DNA of 64,000 nucleotides from positions 1,860,001-1,924,000 of the forward strand of contig NZ_CP163302.1 in the NCBI RefSeq assembly GCF_041022165.1. Direction: 5' to 3'. The translations under genes and the position numbers were made by a program. Positions 53,036 through 61,810 of this stretch are shown here, in pieces. The stretch comes from Sinomonas sp. P10A9. Lineage in GTDB: Bacteria; Actinomycetota; Actinomycetes; Actinomycetales; Micrococcaceae. The notes under the pieces were generated by a model that was not told where the DNA came from, did not search any database, and saw only the letters and a list, made by a program, of their open reading frames with translations. The first letter of the stretch is position 1; each line of letters starts with the position of its first letter.

Positions 53036-53872
53036 ATGTCACACTCCCGGACATCACACCCCCTGACTGAGGAAGCGCCGCGCCGCACCCCGCTGAGGAC
53101 AGCGCTCATCGCCCTCGGCGCGGCGGCCATCATCGCCACGTTCATCTACCTCGTGGCCACATCCCCGGCCGAGCCCGTCGACGTGCCGTCGGCCTCCGCC
53201 GCGCTCGTGGCGCTGACCGGCTATGGCCTCGCCGCCGTGCTCCTCTTCGCGGGCATCCTCCCCACGCTGCCCACGACGACGCTTGCCCTCATCCCCGTGG
53301 CCCTCGTGCTCAATATCGTCCTGGGCCAGTTCGTGGGAACGGCCATCGTGCCCATCTACCTCGACTCGATCGGCACGGTCCTCGTCGGATTCCTCGCCGG
53401 GCCCGCGGCCGGGGCGGCGACGGGCCTGCTCAGCACGATCGTGTGGAGCTTCTTCAACCCGACGCTCATCCCGTTCGCTGCAGGCGCTGCGGTGATCGGT
53501 GCGCTCGCGGGGCTCACGGCGCGCCTGGGCGGCGTGCGGCGCGTCTGGCTCCTGCCCGTCGCCGGCCTCGTCACGGGAGCCATTGCGGCGGTGATCGGAG
53601 CGACGGTCGCGGTCGCCGTGTTCGGAGGGACATCCACGGGCGCGACCGGCGCCGTCATCGCCGTCTTCCGCGCCACGGGGGACACCCTCGTCGATTCGGT
53701 CGTCAAGGGGGCCATCCTCTCTGACCTCATCGACAAGCTCATCACGTTCGTCGTGGCAGCACTCCTCGCCTACGCCCTGCCGCGGCGGGCCACGCAGCGG
53801 TTCGACTTCGTCCGCAGGTACCGCGTGCTCGCGTCGCGCACCAACGACGCCAAGGCGGCGCCGGCTGTCTGA
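53036..53872 (+). CDS. ECF transporter S component
   Basis: 278 residues with seven or so membrane segments. YLDSIGTVLVGFLAGPAAGAATGLLS and ATGDTLVDSVVKGAILSDLIDKLITFVVA are typical of ECF substrate-binding (S) subunits of the UPF0059/HtsA-like group. It would bind the substrate within the membrane and dock on EcfT. Next come EcfT and a double EcfA. The nucleoside hydrolase upstream hints at a nucleoside or nucleobase-type substrate (inference). Confidence 0.82.
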   Translation: MSHSRTSHPLTEEAPRRTPLRTALIALGAAAIIATFIYLVATSPAEPVDVPSASAALVALTGYGLAAVLLFAGILPTLPTTTLALIPVALVLNIVLGQFVGTAIVPIYLDSIGTVLVGFLAGPAAGAATGLLSTIVWSFFNPTLIPFAAGAAVIGALAGLTARLGGVRRVWLLPVAGLVTGAIAAVIGATVAVAVFGGTSTGATGAVIAVFRATGDTLVDSVVKGAILSDLIDKLITFVVAALLAYALPRRATQRFDFVRRYRVLASRTNDAKAAPAV

Positions 53873-54662
53873 CCACCATTCCCCGACCGTCCCCCCGAGG
53901 CGACGGCTCAATCCCCTGACGGGACTCGGGCTGGCCGCAGCCGGCGTCGTCGTGTGCCTCGCGTGGCCCCATGCGGCGGTGTGGATCGTCGCGATCGTGG
54001 GGGGCGCAGCTGCGGCGGCACGGGCGGGCACCCTGCGCCGCGTCGGTGCGACGGCCGCAGTCGTGGTCGCTCCGTTCGCGCTGTGGGCCCTGGTGATCCA
54101 CGGGCTCTTCTTCCCCGAGGGCCACACCGTGCTCGCCTCGTTCGGTCCCGCACGGGTGACCGTCGAAGGTCTCGCGTACGCGGGCGGGTTCGTGCTGCGC
54201 ACGGCCGCGCTCGTCGTCGTCATGCTCGCGTTCTCGGTGTGGGTCGACATCGCGGTGCTGCGGGTCGCGCTGCTGCGGCGAGGCGTGCCCGCCCCGCTCG
54301 GGTACGTGCTGGCCTCCGCCCTCGGACTGGCCTCGACCGTCGCCGAACGCATGCGGCGCATCCGCGAGGCGCAGGAGGCCCGCGGGCTCGTGGTCAGGCC
54401 GGCACCGGGCGGACGGATCCTCGCGGCCAGGCTCCAGGTGTTGCCCCTTGTCCTCGCTCTCGTCGACGAGGCGGGGGAACGGGCCACGGCCCTCGACGCA
54501 CGCGGCCAGCGGCTTCCCGGCCCGCTGACCTCCTATGTCGACGAGCCCGACTCGGCGGCGCAGCGCGTCCTCCGCTGGGCCCTCGCCGCCGCCTGCGTCG
54601 GGATCGTCGGCTCGGTGGTGGTTCGGGCCGTCGCCGAGGCTCTCGCCGGTGGTGCCGGATGA
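53865..54662 (+). CDS. ECF transporter T component
   Basis: Membrane subunit linking S component to the ATPases. Five or so membrane segments and the coupling-helix motifs ALGLASTVAERMRRIREAQEARG with REA and a later DARG (ATALDARGQRLP), the two Ala-Arg-Gly-type signatures of EcfT. No ATG, GTG or TTG exists in frame before GTG 53952, which would cut the first membrane helix in half. The frame is open back through a CTG at 53865 that overlaps the S-component stop and follows AAGGCGG, so a CTG start (265 residues) is suggested. The conservative start is 53952 (236 residues). Confidence 0.8.
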   Translation: MSDHHSPTVPPRRRLNPLTGLGLAAAGVVVCLAWPHAAVWIVAIVGGAAAAARAGTLRRVGATAAVVVAPFALWALVIHGLFFPEGHTVLASFGPARVTVEGLAYAGGFVLRTAALVVVMLAFSVWVDIAVLRVALLRRGVPAPLGYVLASALGLASTVAERMRRIREAQEARGLVVRPAPGGRILAARLQVLPLVLALVDEAGERATALDARGQRLPGPLTSYVDEPDSAAQRVLRWALAAACVGIVGSVVVRAVAEALAGGAG

Positions 54663-56284
54663 AGGTGCCGAACACGCTTCTCGCGGCTGAGGTCACGCGC
54701 TTCGCGTACGACGGCGCCCCCCTGCTCTTGCGTGACGTGAGGCTTGCGTTGGGGGAGGGGACCCTCACCGCAGTGCTCGGGGGCTCGGGAAGCGGCACTT
54801 CGACGCTCGCGAAGATCCTGGCAGGCTGGGCCCTGACCGGCGGACGCAACAGGTTCGAGGGGCATCTCGAGCTTGCCGGAAGCTCGACTCGGCTCGCGTT
54901 CCATGGGACCCCCGACGATCCCCGCCTCAGTCTGGGCGCGTGGGGCCGTCACGTCGCGTTCGTCCCGCAGCGGGCGGCCGATCTGCTCACCGGTGCCTCA
55001 GCGACCGTCGGCGAGGAGATCGCCTTCACGCTCGAGCATCGCGGTCTTCCCCGCGAGCGGATGCGAGCGTGCGTCGAGGAGGCCGCGCGCGCCGTCGGCC
55101 TTGCGGCCCATCTTCACCGGCATCCGGCCGGTCTCTCCGGGGGAGAGGAGCGTCGGCTCGCCCTCGCGTGCGCGATCGTCGGCGAGCCTGCCGTTCTGGT
55201 CCTGGACGATCCGGCGGCCTCCCTCGATGCCGACGGACGCGCGGCACTTGCCCGTCTGGTCGACGCCGAGCGCGCCCGCGGCGCCGCGGTGGTCGTGGCG
55301 GGCTCCTGCGCAGATGGGCTCGCCCGCTGCGCCGACCACTGGATCCTCCTCGACGGCGGCACTGCCGTCGCGGCAGGTCGACCCGCCGAGGTGCTCGCGT
55401 CTGCGGCGTTCGGACGCTCTGGGGTGCTGCCCCGGGACCCTGCGGAACCGGGGTACCCGGATCGGACGGTCTCCTCGGATGGGGCGAAATGCCACGATGG
55501 GCCGGAGGTGTCCAGCGCCTCGGCCTCGCACTCCGGGTCCTCAGCGACCTCGTCGGCTGCGTCCGAGGGCCTCGAGACCCGCGAGGGGTCCCGTGGTGCC
55601 CCCCTGGCGGTCCTGGACCGGGTCACATTCGCCTATCCGGGTACCGCCTCGGACGGGCAGCGCAGCGTGCTCATCGACGCAGACTTCGAGGTCCGCCCAG
55701 GCGAGGTGGTCGCGATCACGGGCCCCAATGGCGCGGGGAAGTCCACCGCGCTGCGGCACCTTGCTGGGCTCGTGCGCCCGGGGTCCGGCCGAGTGCGGAT
55801 CGGCGGTCAGGACATCGCGGGCCTCCCGGCCGGGCGCGTCGCCGAACACGTCGGCACCCTGTTCCAGGAGCCGCGCGACCAGCTGTTCGAGCGCACCGCG
55901 CTGCGTGAGGTCGCCTTCGGGCTCCGCATCGCTGCGCGCGGACGCCCTCGTGTGCCGCGGGACGTCGCCGAGCGGCGCGCGCTCGAGGCGCTGCGCGCCG
56001 TCGGCCTTGAAGCCAGTGCCGGCGAGCACCCCTACGACCTGCCGGTCTCGGGCCAGAGGCTCGTCGCGCTCGCGACAGTGATCGCGCGGAGTCCTCGGGT
56101 GCTGCTGCTCGACGAACCGACCGTGGGGCTCGACCGGCACGGTCTTGCCCGGCTCGAGTCCGTGGTCGCCGAGGCCGCGCAGGAGGGGTGCGGCGTCGTG
56201 CTTTCCACCCATGCGCTGGGCTGGGCGAGGCGTCACGCACATCGCGTGCTTGCTCTTGAGGGCGGCCGCTTCGTGGCTGCCTGA
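54659..56284 (+). CDS. ECF transporter double ATPase (EcfA-EcfA' fusion)
   Basis: 541 residues with two ABC domains. Domain 1 (about 5-250): Walker A reads GGSGSGTST near 41-49, with Thr in place of the essential Lys; signature LSGGEERRL is intact; Walker B ends LVLDDPAASLD, Asp in place of the catalytic Glu. Domain 2 (about 315-540): Walker A GPNGAGKST intact, signature degenerate (PVSGQRLVALA), Walker B LLLDEPTVGLD intact. The linker near 270-310 is Ser-rich. Only one competent ATP site can therefore form (inference). ATG overlaps the EcfT stop. Confidence 0.9.
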   Translation: MKVPNTLLAAEVTRFAYDGAPLLLRDVRLALGEGTLTAVLGGSGSGTSTLAKILAGWALTGGRNRFEGHLELAGSSTRLAFHGTPDDPRLSLGAWGRHVAFVPQRAADLLTGASATVGEEIAFTLEHRGLPRERMRACVEEAARAVGLAAHLHRHPAGLSGGEERRLALACAIVGEPAVLVLDDPAASLDADGRAALARLVDAERARGAAVVVAGSCADGLARCADHWILLDGGTAVAAGRPAEVLASAAFGRSGVLPRDPAEPGYPDRTVSSDGAKCHDGPEVSSASASHSGSSATSSAASEGLETREGSRGAPLAVLDRVTFAYPGTASDGQRSVLIDADFEVRPGEVVAITGPNGAGKSTALRHLAGLVRPGSGRVRIGGQDIAGLPAGRVAEHVGTLFQEPRDQLFERTALREVAFGLRIAARGRPRVPRDVAERRALEALRAVGLEASAGEHPYDLPVSGQRLVALATVIARSPRVLLLDEPTVGLDRHGLARLESVVAEAAQEGCGVVLSTHALGWARRHAHRVLALEGGRFVAA

Positions 56285-56406
56285 TCGGTGCGGAAGCGCC
56301 GGTTTGCGGAGCCGACGGCCCGGGCCGCTCCGGTAATGTTCTTCGCTAGGGCAACGGGCTGAGAACGGCCGCGTAAGGCAGTGGCCCGAGAGCATGAGGA
56401 GGGCGC

Positions 56407-57021
56407 GTGCGCGCTGCGTGGGAGCGGTGGGAGGGCTTCTGGGTGGCCGGGGTGCGGCGGGGTGCCGTCTGCCGAGCGTTCGACGGCGATGTGCTCACCA
56501 CCCGCATCGCGTTCGACGACGGCTCGGGGACCCTCTTCGCGTCCGAGTCGCTCATCCGGCTCACTGCGTCGGGCGAGACGTGGGAGGCCTTCAGGTTCCG
56601 GCAGGAGCCGGGCGGCCTGTGTGCCGGCGCGCGCCGTGACGAGGCCGGTCACGACGCCGACACGCTGCCCGCGAGCGGGGAGTATCTCCTGGTCTCCCAG
56701 CTTGCCGGCTCCGCCCGCGAAGCAGCCACGTACCGGCGGGTCGAGGACGCCGCACCGCACGAGACACCGGCTCCGGCCGAGGTCCGGCGACACCCGGCGG
56801 AGCCCGTCGATCTTCCCGACGGGCGGACGGTATGGGCCGAGCGCTTCGATGTGACCGCCGGCGGGGTCCGCGTCGCAAGCCACTGGACGCATGGCGGGGC
56901 CGTGGTCCGCAGCTCGTGGGCCGGCGCACTCTGCTTCGCGAGCCCTTCGGGAGCCGAGGCCCTCGACGGCCTCGGCGAGCGGCTCGGCGCCTTCCTGACG
57001 GCGGGCTTCCCACGCGACTGA
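56407..57021 (+). CDS. Hypothetical protein
   Basis: 204 residues, GTG start with AGGAGGG five bases upstream. Two similar beta-rich halves with TTRIAFDDGSGTLFASES and VRVASHWTHGGAVVRSSW suggest a lipocalin- or DUF-like barrel, but no family is recognised. The 122 bases before it hold no riboswitch I can support. It is convergent with the beta-oxidation genes across a repeat cluster. Confidence 0.65.
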   Translation: MRAAWERWEGFWVAGVRRGAVCRAFDGDVLTTRIAFDDGSGTLFASESLIRLTASGETWEAFRFRQEPGGLCAGARRDEAGHDADTLPASGEYLLVSQLAGSAREAATYRRVEDAAPHETPAPAEVRRHPAEPVDLPDGRTVWAERFDVTAGGVRVASHWTHGGAVVRSSWAGALCFASPSGAEALDGLGERLGAFLTAGFPRD

Positions 57022-57039
57022 GCGCATGCGCGCTCGACC

Positions 57040-57155
57040 GGCCGCCAGAGACCCCGCAACGGGCCGCCAGGGACCCCGCAACGGGCCGCCAGAGACCCCA
57101 CAACCTGGGTGTGGGGTTGCGGGGTCTCTGGCGGTGACTTGAGGGGTCTCTGGCG
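57040..57155. repeat. Cluster of five direct/inverted copies of a ~20-bp repeat
   Basis: Three direct copies of GGCCGCCAGAGACCCCGCAAC (57040-57060, 57061-57082, 57083-57104, one or two differences) followed by two copies in the opposite sense (57116-57134 and 57137-57155). Direct and inverted copies can pair into a long stem between two convergent genes, so it may act as a bidirectional terminator or be a REP-type element. Confidence 0.8.
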
Positions 57156-57157
57156 CC

Positions 57158-59326
57158 TCAGGACGCCTGGTGGAAGGGCTTCCCGTTGACCCGCTGGGAG
57201 GCCCCGACGCGGTCGAGGTACGGCGTGATGCCGCCCAAGTGCATGGGCCAGCCCGCGCCGAGGATCATGCACAGGTCGACGTCCTCGGGGCCAGCCACAA
57301 CGCCCTCGGCGAGCATGAGCCCGATCTCCTCCGCCAAGGCGTCCTGGCAGCGAGTCAGCACCTGCTCGGAGGTCGAGGGCGTGTCGCCGAACCGCAGGAC
57401 GGCAAGCGTCTCGGCGGGGATCTCCTTGCCGCCATCCGGCGTCGTGGTCCAGAGTCCCTTGATTCTCGCGTCGATGAGCGCCTGCTGGTTCGCAGACACG
57501 TGGAAGCGGTCGCCGAACGCCGTGTGGAGGGACTCGGCAACGTGCTGGGCCACGGGCAGGCCCACCATCTCGGCGAGCACGAACGGCGTCATCGGAAGGC
57601 CCATGGGCGCGAGCGCGGAGTCGGCAATCTGGGCTGGGGTGCCCTCGTCGAACGCCGCAGTGACCTCGCCCATGAGCCGCAGGAGCACCCTGTTCACGAC
57701 GAACGCGGCGGCATCCTTGACGAGCACCGCCGTCTTCTTCAGGCCCTTCGCGAGCGCGAACGCCGTGGCGAGCACGGTTTCGTCGGTCTCGGGGGCGCGC
57801 ACAATCTCGATGAGCGGCATCACGGCCACCGGGTTGAAGAAGTGGAAGCCGACGACGCGCTCGGGGTGCGCGAGGTCCTCGGCCATGGCAGTGACGGACA
57901 GCGAGGACGTGTTGGTCGCCAGGATGCACTCGGGCTTGACCACGGCCTCGACCTCCGCGAGGACCTGCTTCTTGACCGAGAGCTCCTCGAACACTGCCTC
58001 GATCACGAAGTCCGCGTCCGCGAACTCGGCCTTTGAGGCGGACCCGGTGACGAGCGCCCTGGTGCGGTTCGCGGCGTCGCGGGAGACGCGGCCCTTCGCG
58101 AGGAGTTTGTCTACCTCGGCGTGGACGTACGCCACGCCCTTGTCCACGCGCGCCTGATCGATGTCCGTCATGACGACCGGCACCTTGAGCTGCCGCGCGA
58201 ACAGAAGGGCGAGCTGGCCCGCCATGAGGCCCGCGCCGACGATGCCGACCTTGGTGATCGGCCGCGCCAGCTTCGGGTCGGGCGCCCCGGCGGGCCGCTT
58301 GGCCCTCTTCTGGACCAGGTCGAGGAACGCGTACACGGTGTCGCGGAACTGCGGAGTCTGCATGAGCTCGGTGAGCGCGGCAACCTCTAGCTCGGCAGAT
58401 TCCTTCTGCGTCGCCGTCCGGCCCGCCTCGAACACGTCGAGGACCTTGAGGGGTGCGGGGGCCGCGTTGGACGTCTTCGCGGCGACGAACGCGCGGGCGG
58501 CCTTCGCCGCGGCAGACCACCGCTGGGCCACGGCCGGGTCGGTCAGTGGTTCGACGGCGTTCGGCCGCTCCACGCCGGTCTCTCCGGCGATCACCGACGC
58601 AGCCCAGGCGAGGGACTGCTCGAGGAAGTCCGCCGGCTCGAAGAGCGCATCGGCGATCCCGAGCTCGAACGCCTGTTTCCCGCCGATCGAGCGGTTGCCG
58701 TTCAGTGGGTTCTCGAGCATGACCTTCATTCCCGCTTCAGGGCCCGTGAGCCGCGGGAGGCGCCATACGCCGCCCCAGCCCGGCACGAGGCCGATGAACG
58801 CTTCGGGGAGCCCGATGCCCTGGGCGGCGGCGGAGACGGTGCGGTAGGTGCAGGCGAGCGCGATCTCGAGGCCGCCGCCGAGCGCCACGCCGTTGATGAA
58901 CGCGAAGGTCGGCACACCCATGTCGTCCAGGAGGTCGTAGGCGGCGTGGCCGAGGCGCGCCATGCTCTCTCCGGCCGCCGGATCCTCAAGCGTCTTGACG
59001 GTGGAGAGGTCGGCGCCGGCGACGAGGAAGTACGGCTTGCCGGTGACGGCGACGGCGTTGATCTCGCCTGCCGCCGCGCGGGCGTGCAGGACCTCAAGGG
59101 TCTTGCCGAGTTCGATGAGGGTGTTCGGCCCGAGCGTCGTGGGCTTGCTGTGGTCGAGGCCGTTGTCGAGGGTCACGAGGGCGATCGTGACGCGTCCGCC
59201 GTCGCGGCCCGGCAGGACGACGTCGTTCACGAGCGAGTGCGTGACGATCTCGTGCGGAACCTGCTTGGCGAGCGGGGCGAAGGAGTCGAAGCGTGAGGGC
59301 TGCGTGGGCTGGGGTGCGGCGGTCAT
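57158..59326 (-). CDS. fadB: Enoyl-CoA hydratase/3-hydroxyacyl-CoA dehydrogenase (FadB/FadJ type)
   Basis: 722 residues. N-terminal crotonase domain (about 20-220: GVALGGGLEIALACTYR, GLPEAFIGLVPGWGGVWRL). Then NAD-binding hydroxyacyl-CoA dehydrogenase domain from about 345 (VGIVGAGLMAGQLALLFA; NTSSLSVTAMAEDLAHPER; GFHFFNPVAVMPLIEIV) and a C-terminal dimerisation domain to about 640. It carries out the hydration and dehydrogenation steps of fatty-acid beta-oxidation. Its ATG adjoins the thiolase stop, so the pair is an operon. Confidence 0.93.
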   Translation of the reverse strand: MTAAPQPTQPSRFDSFAPLAKQVPHEIVTHSLVNDVVLPGRDGGRVTIALVTLDNGLDHSKPTTLGPNTLIELGKTLEVLHARAAAGEINAVAVTGKPYFLVAGADLSTVKTLEDPAAGESMARLGHAAYDLLDDMGVPTFAFINGVALGGGLEIALACTYRTVSAAAQGIGLPEAFIGLVPGWGGVWRLPRLTGPEAGMKVMLENPLNGNRSIGGKQAFELGIADALFEPADFLEQSLAWAASVIAGETGVERPNAVEPLTDPAVAQRWSAAAKAARAFVAAKTSNAAPAPLKVLDVFEAGRTATQKESAELEVAALTELMQTPQFRDTVYAFLDLVQKRAKRPAGAPDPKLARPITKVGIVGAGLMAGQLALLFARQLKVPVVMTDIDQARVDKGVAYVHAEVDKLLAKGRVSRDAANRTRALVTGSASKAEFADADFVIEAVFEELSVKKQVLAEVEAVVKPECILATNTSSLSVTAMAEDLAHPERVVGFHFFNPVAVMPLIEIVRAPETDETVLATAFALAKGLKKTAVLVKDAAAFVVNRVLLRLMGEVTAAFDEGTPAQIADSALAPMGLPMTPFVLAEMVGLPVAQHVAESLHTAFGDRFHVSANQQALIDARIKGLWTTTPDGGKEIPAETLAVLRFGDTPSTSEQVLTRCQDALAEEIGLMLAEGVVAGPEDVDLCMILGAGWPMHLGGITPYLDRVGASQRVNGKPFHQAS

Positions 59327-60541
59327 TCACTCGCCCTTTCCGTAGTCGGGGTGGTTGGGGTTCTCCCAGATGACGGTGCCGCCCATACCGAGTCCGATGC
59401 ACATGGTCGTCATTCCGTAGCGCACGCTCGGGTCGTCGGCGAACTGGCGCGCGAGCTGGGTCATGAGTCGCACACCGGAGGAGGCGAGGGGATGCCCGAC
59501 GGCGATGGCGCCACCATAGCGGTTGACGCGCGGATCGTCGTCGTCGATCCCGAAGTGGTCGAGGAAGCTGAGCACCTGGACGGCGAACGCCTCGTTGACC
59601 TCGAAGAGGCCGATGTCCTCGATGGAGAGGCTGGCCTTCGCGAGTGCCTTCTCGGTGGCGGGAACGGGGCCGATGCCCATGACCTCGGGCTCGACGCCCG
59701 CGAACGCGAACGAGACGAGCCGCATCTTCGGCGTGAGGCCCAGCTCGTCGGCCGCTTCCGCCGAGGTGAGCAAGCATGCGGTCGCACCGTCGTTGAGGCC
59801 CGCGGCGTTGCCGGCCGTGACGCGGCCGTGGGGCCTGAACGGGGTGCGCAGCCCCGCGAGGTCTTCCATGGTCGTACCGGCCCGCGGGGGCTCATCCGCC
59901 GTTGCGAGCCCGAATCCTTCGCCCGGGCGGCGGGTCGCGACCGGCACGAGGTCCGGCTGGATCCTGCCATCCGCGTAGGCGGCGGCCAGCTTGGCCTGCG
60001 ACGCGACGGCGTACGCGTCGGCGCGCTCTTTGGTGATGGCAGGGAAGCGGTCGTGGAGGTTCTCGGCCGTGTTGCCCATATTGAGCGCCGCCGGGTCGAC
60101 GAGCCGCTCCGACATGAAGCGCGGGTTCGGGTCGGTGCCCTGGCCCATCGGGTGGTTGCCCATGTGCTCGACTCCGCCCGCGATCACGACGTCGTACGCG
60201 CCGACGCCGATGCCGCTGGCTGTGGTGGTCACCGCCGTCATGGCGCCCGCGCACATGCGGTCTATCGCGAAGCCCGGAACGCTGCGCGGGAGGCCGGCCA
60301 GGAGTGCGGCGGTGCGCCCGATCGTCAGGCCCTGATCTCCCGTCTGGGTCGTGGCGGCGATGGAGACCTCGTCGACCCGCTCCGCGGGCAGCGACGGGTT
60401 GCGGCGCAGGAGCTCGCGGATCGTCTTCACCACGAGGTCGTCGGCGCGGGTGCCGTGGTAGATCCCCTTCTCGCCGGCCTTGCCGAACGGGGTGCGGACG
60501 CCGTCGACGAAGACGACGTCGCGTATGTGCCTGCTGGCCAT
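59327..60541 (-). CDS. fadA: Acetyl-CoA C-acyltransferase (thiolase)
   Basis: 404 residues. Catalytic Cys in DRMCAGAM (about 95), His in GGAIAVGHPLASSG (about 356), second Cys in TMCIGLGMGG (about 388). Cleaves 3-ketoacyl-CoA in the last step of beta-oxidation, with the downstream FadB-type protein. A TTAC-N6-GTAA palindrome lies ~50 bases upstream of the start and may be the operator of a TetR-type fatty-acid regulator. Confidence 0.94.
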   Translation of the reverse strand: MASRHIRDVVFVDGVRTPFGKAGEKGIYHGTRADDLVVKTIRELLRRNPSLPAERVDEVSIAATTQTGDQGLTIGRTAALLAGLPRSVPGFAIDRMCAGAMTAVTTTASGIGVGAYDVVIAGGVEHMGNHPMGQGTDPNPRFMSERLVDPAALNMGNTAENLHDRFPAITKERADAYAVASQAKLAAAYADGRIQPDLVPVATRRPGEGFGLATADEPPRAGTTMEDLAGLRTPFRPHGRVTAGNAAGLNDGATACLLTSAEAADELGLTPKMRLVSFAFAGVEPEVMGIGPVPATEKALAKASLSIEDIGLFEVNEAFAVQVLSFLDHFGIDDDDPRVNRYGGAIAVGHPLASSGVRLMTQLARQFADDPSVRYGMTTMCIGLGMGGTVIWENPNHPDYGKGE

Positions 60542-60591
60542 GGACAGCTCCTTGGATGTCTCGACAGGGCGTGGCCGCCCTCACACCTCAT

Positions 60592-60607
60592 GTTACTGAT
60601 GGGTAAC
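60592..60607. promoter_or_regulatory. Palindromic operator-like site upstream of fadA
   Basis: GTTAC-TGATGG-GTAAC, perfect 5-bp arms, in the gap between fadA and the divergent membrane-protein gene. TTAC-N6-GTAA sites are typical of TetR-type regulators of fatty-acid degradation in actinobacteria (established pattern); the regulator is not in this window. Confidence 0.55.
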
Positions 60608-60703
60608 TTCGAGTGCAATCCGGTCGGAAAGCACCCCCTGCGGGGGAGAGGGTCCACCCTGCCGAGGGAGGCCGGCATCCAGCGCCACGAGGAGGCTGGA
60701 GCC

Positions 60704-61801
60704 ATGAGATCAAGCATGGCATCCAGCACTCCTCACACGCGCCCTTTGCGCCACACACAGCCGAGGAGGATTGCACCCCTCGCGGGCTTCGCATCGCTCG
60801 CCTATGCCGCGGCTGTCCTGGGGTGGGTCGCCCTGGGACACCCGTACCCGCTCGGTGCCGGCACAAGGCCGTCACCGGACCTCCTCAGCAGCGGATGGCC
60901 GTGGGAGCCAGCGGCGGCCGTGGCCGTTGCCGCGGCGTTGACCGGTGCAGGGCTCGGCGCCCTCCTGTCGCGGCGCCGGGCGCCGTCCGCGCTCCTGACA
61001 GGGGGCGCCGTCGCGTTCGCGGCCGCCGTGGCCCTGGCATTCCTCACGCTCATTGCGGATTCCGGCATGCTTGCTGTCGCGGGCTACCTGCCGCTGCTCG
61101 TGGTCAAGGCGTTTTCGGACCCGGCCTGGTTTGACGGCCGCGACATCCCGTGGGACCAGTTCGTCAACGAGTACGCCGTCCTGGCCGTCGCGGGCCTGTG
61201 GGCCGGAGCGGCCGTCGTGGGTGTGCGGGAACACCGCGGTCGGTGCGCCGCGTGCGGCCGTCGTGACACGCACGACGGCGCCTCACGGTCGCTGCATCGC
61301 TGGGGCACCTTCGCGACGTGGACGGCCGTGGCCATCCCCCTCGTCTACGCGACGACGCGTTTCGCGTGGGTTGCCGGCATTCCGCTGGGGATCAACGCGA
61401 CGGCGTACGCGTCCCTCCGCGACGAGGGCGGGCTCGCGGCCGCCGCCGGTCTCGCGTCGATGGCCACTCTGGGCGCCTCCCTCACGTGGGGCCTCGTGGC
61501 CCGGTGGGGCGAGCGGATCCCCACGTGGGTGCCATGGCTCGGCGGCAGGAGGGTCGCACCCCTCGCGGCCCTGATCCCGGCACTGGCAGTCGCCGCGATG
61601 CTCGTTCCCGCGAGCGTCATGATGGTCCGAGCGGGGCTCGGCATGTCCTCGGACGCGCCCTCGGGCCTCACATGGTCCGACTGGGGCGCATTCGGTCCTG
61701 GGCTGCTGTGGCCACTCTGGTCGGTGGCCCTCGCCACGGCCGCCGTCGCGTATTGGCTGCGCCGGCGCGGCGTGTGCCACCGCTGCGGCCGCAGCGCCTG
61801 A
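60704..61801 (+). CDS. Membrane protein with two CxxC motifs
   Basis: 365 residues, about eight membrane segments, unrecognised family. Cys pairs CAACG (~183, in a cytoplasmic-type basic loop) and CHRCG (C-terminal tail) resemble two halves of a zinc knuckle. Glycine/proline-rich PYPLGAGTRP and GIPLGINATAYASLRDEGG are in the outer loops. ATG at 60704 follows GAGGAGG and is preferred; the frame runs open far upstream through the antisense of the thiolase. Probably in one operon with the histidine kinase 9 bases downstream. Confidence 0.75.
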   Translation: MRSSMASSTPHTRPLRHTQPRRIAPLAGFASLAYAAAVLGWVALGHPYPLGAGTRPSPDLLSSGWPWEPAAAVAVAAALTGAGLGALLSRRRAPSALLTGGAVAFAAAVALAFLTLIADSGMLAVAGYLPLLVVKAFSDPAWFDGRDIPWDQFVNEYAVLAVAGLWAGAAVVGVREHRGRCAACGRRDTHDGASRSLHRWGTFATWTAVAIPLVYATTRFAWVAGIPLGINATAYASLRDEGGLAAAAGLASMATLGASLTWGLVARWGERIPTWVPWLGGRRVAPLAALIPALAVAAMLVPASVMMVRAGLGMSSDAPSGLTWSDWGAFGPGLLWPLWSVALATAAVAYWLRRRGVCHRCGRSA

Positions 61802-61810
61802 GGGATCACA

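Noticed and set aside
56330..56406. Possible TPP riboswitch before the gene at 56407
   Set aside because: Only a GGCTGAGAA string resembles the TPP motif; the second conserved block (ACCTGAT with its partner) is missing.
57040..57155. CRISPR array
   Set aside because: Copies are adjacent without unique spacers, two are inverted, and no cas genes are nearby.
59351..61801. 816-codon plus-strand gene
   Set aside because: The first 451 codons are antisense to the thiolase gene; only the part from ATG 60704 is protein-like.
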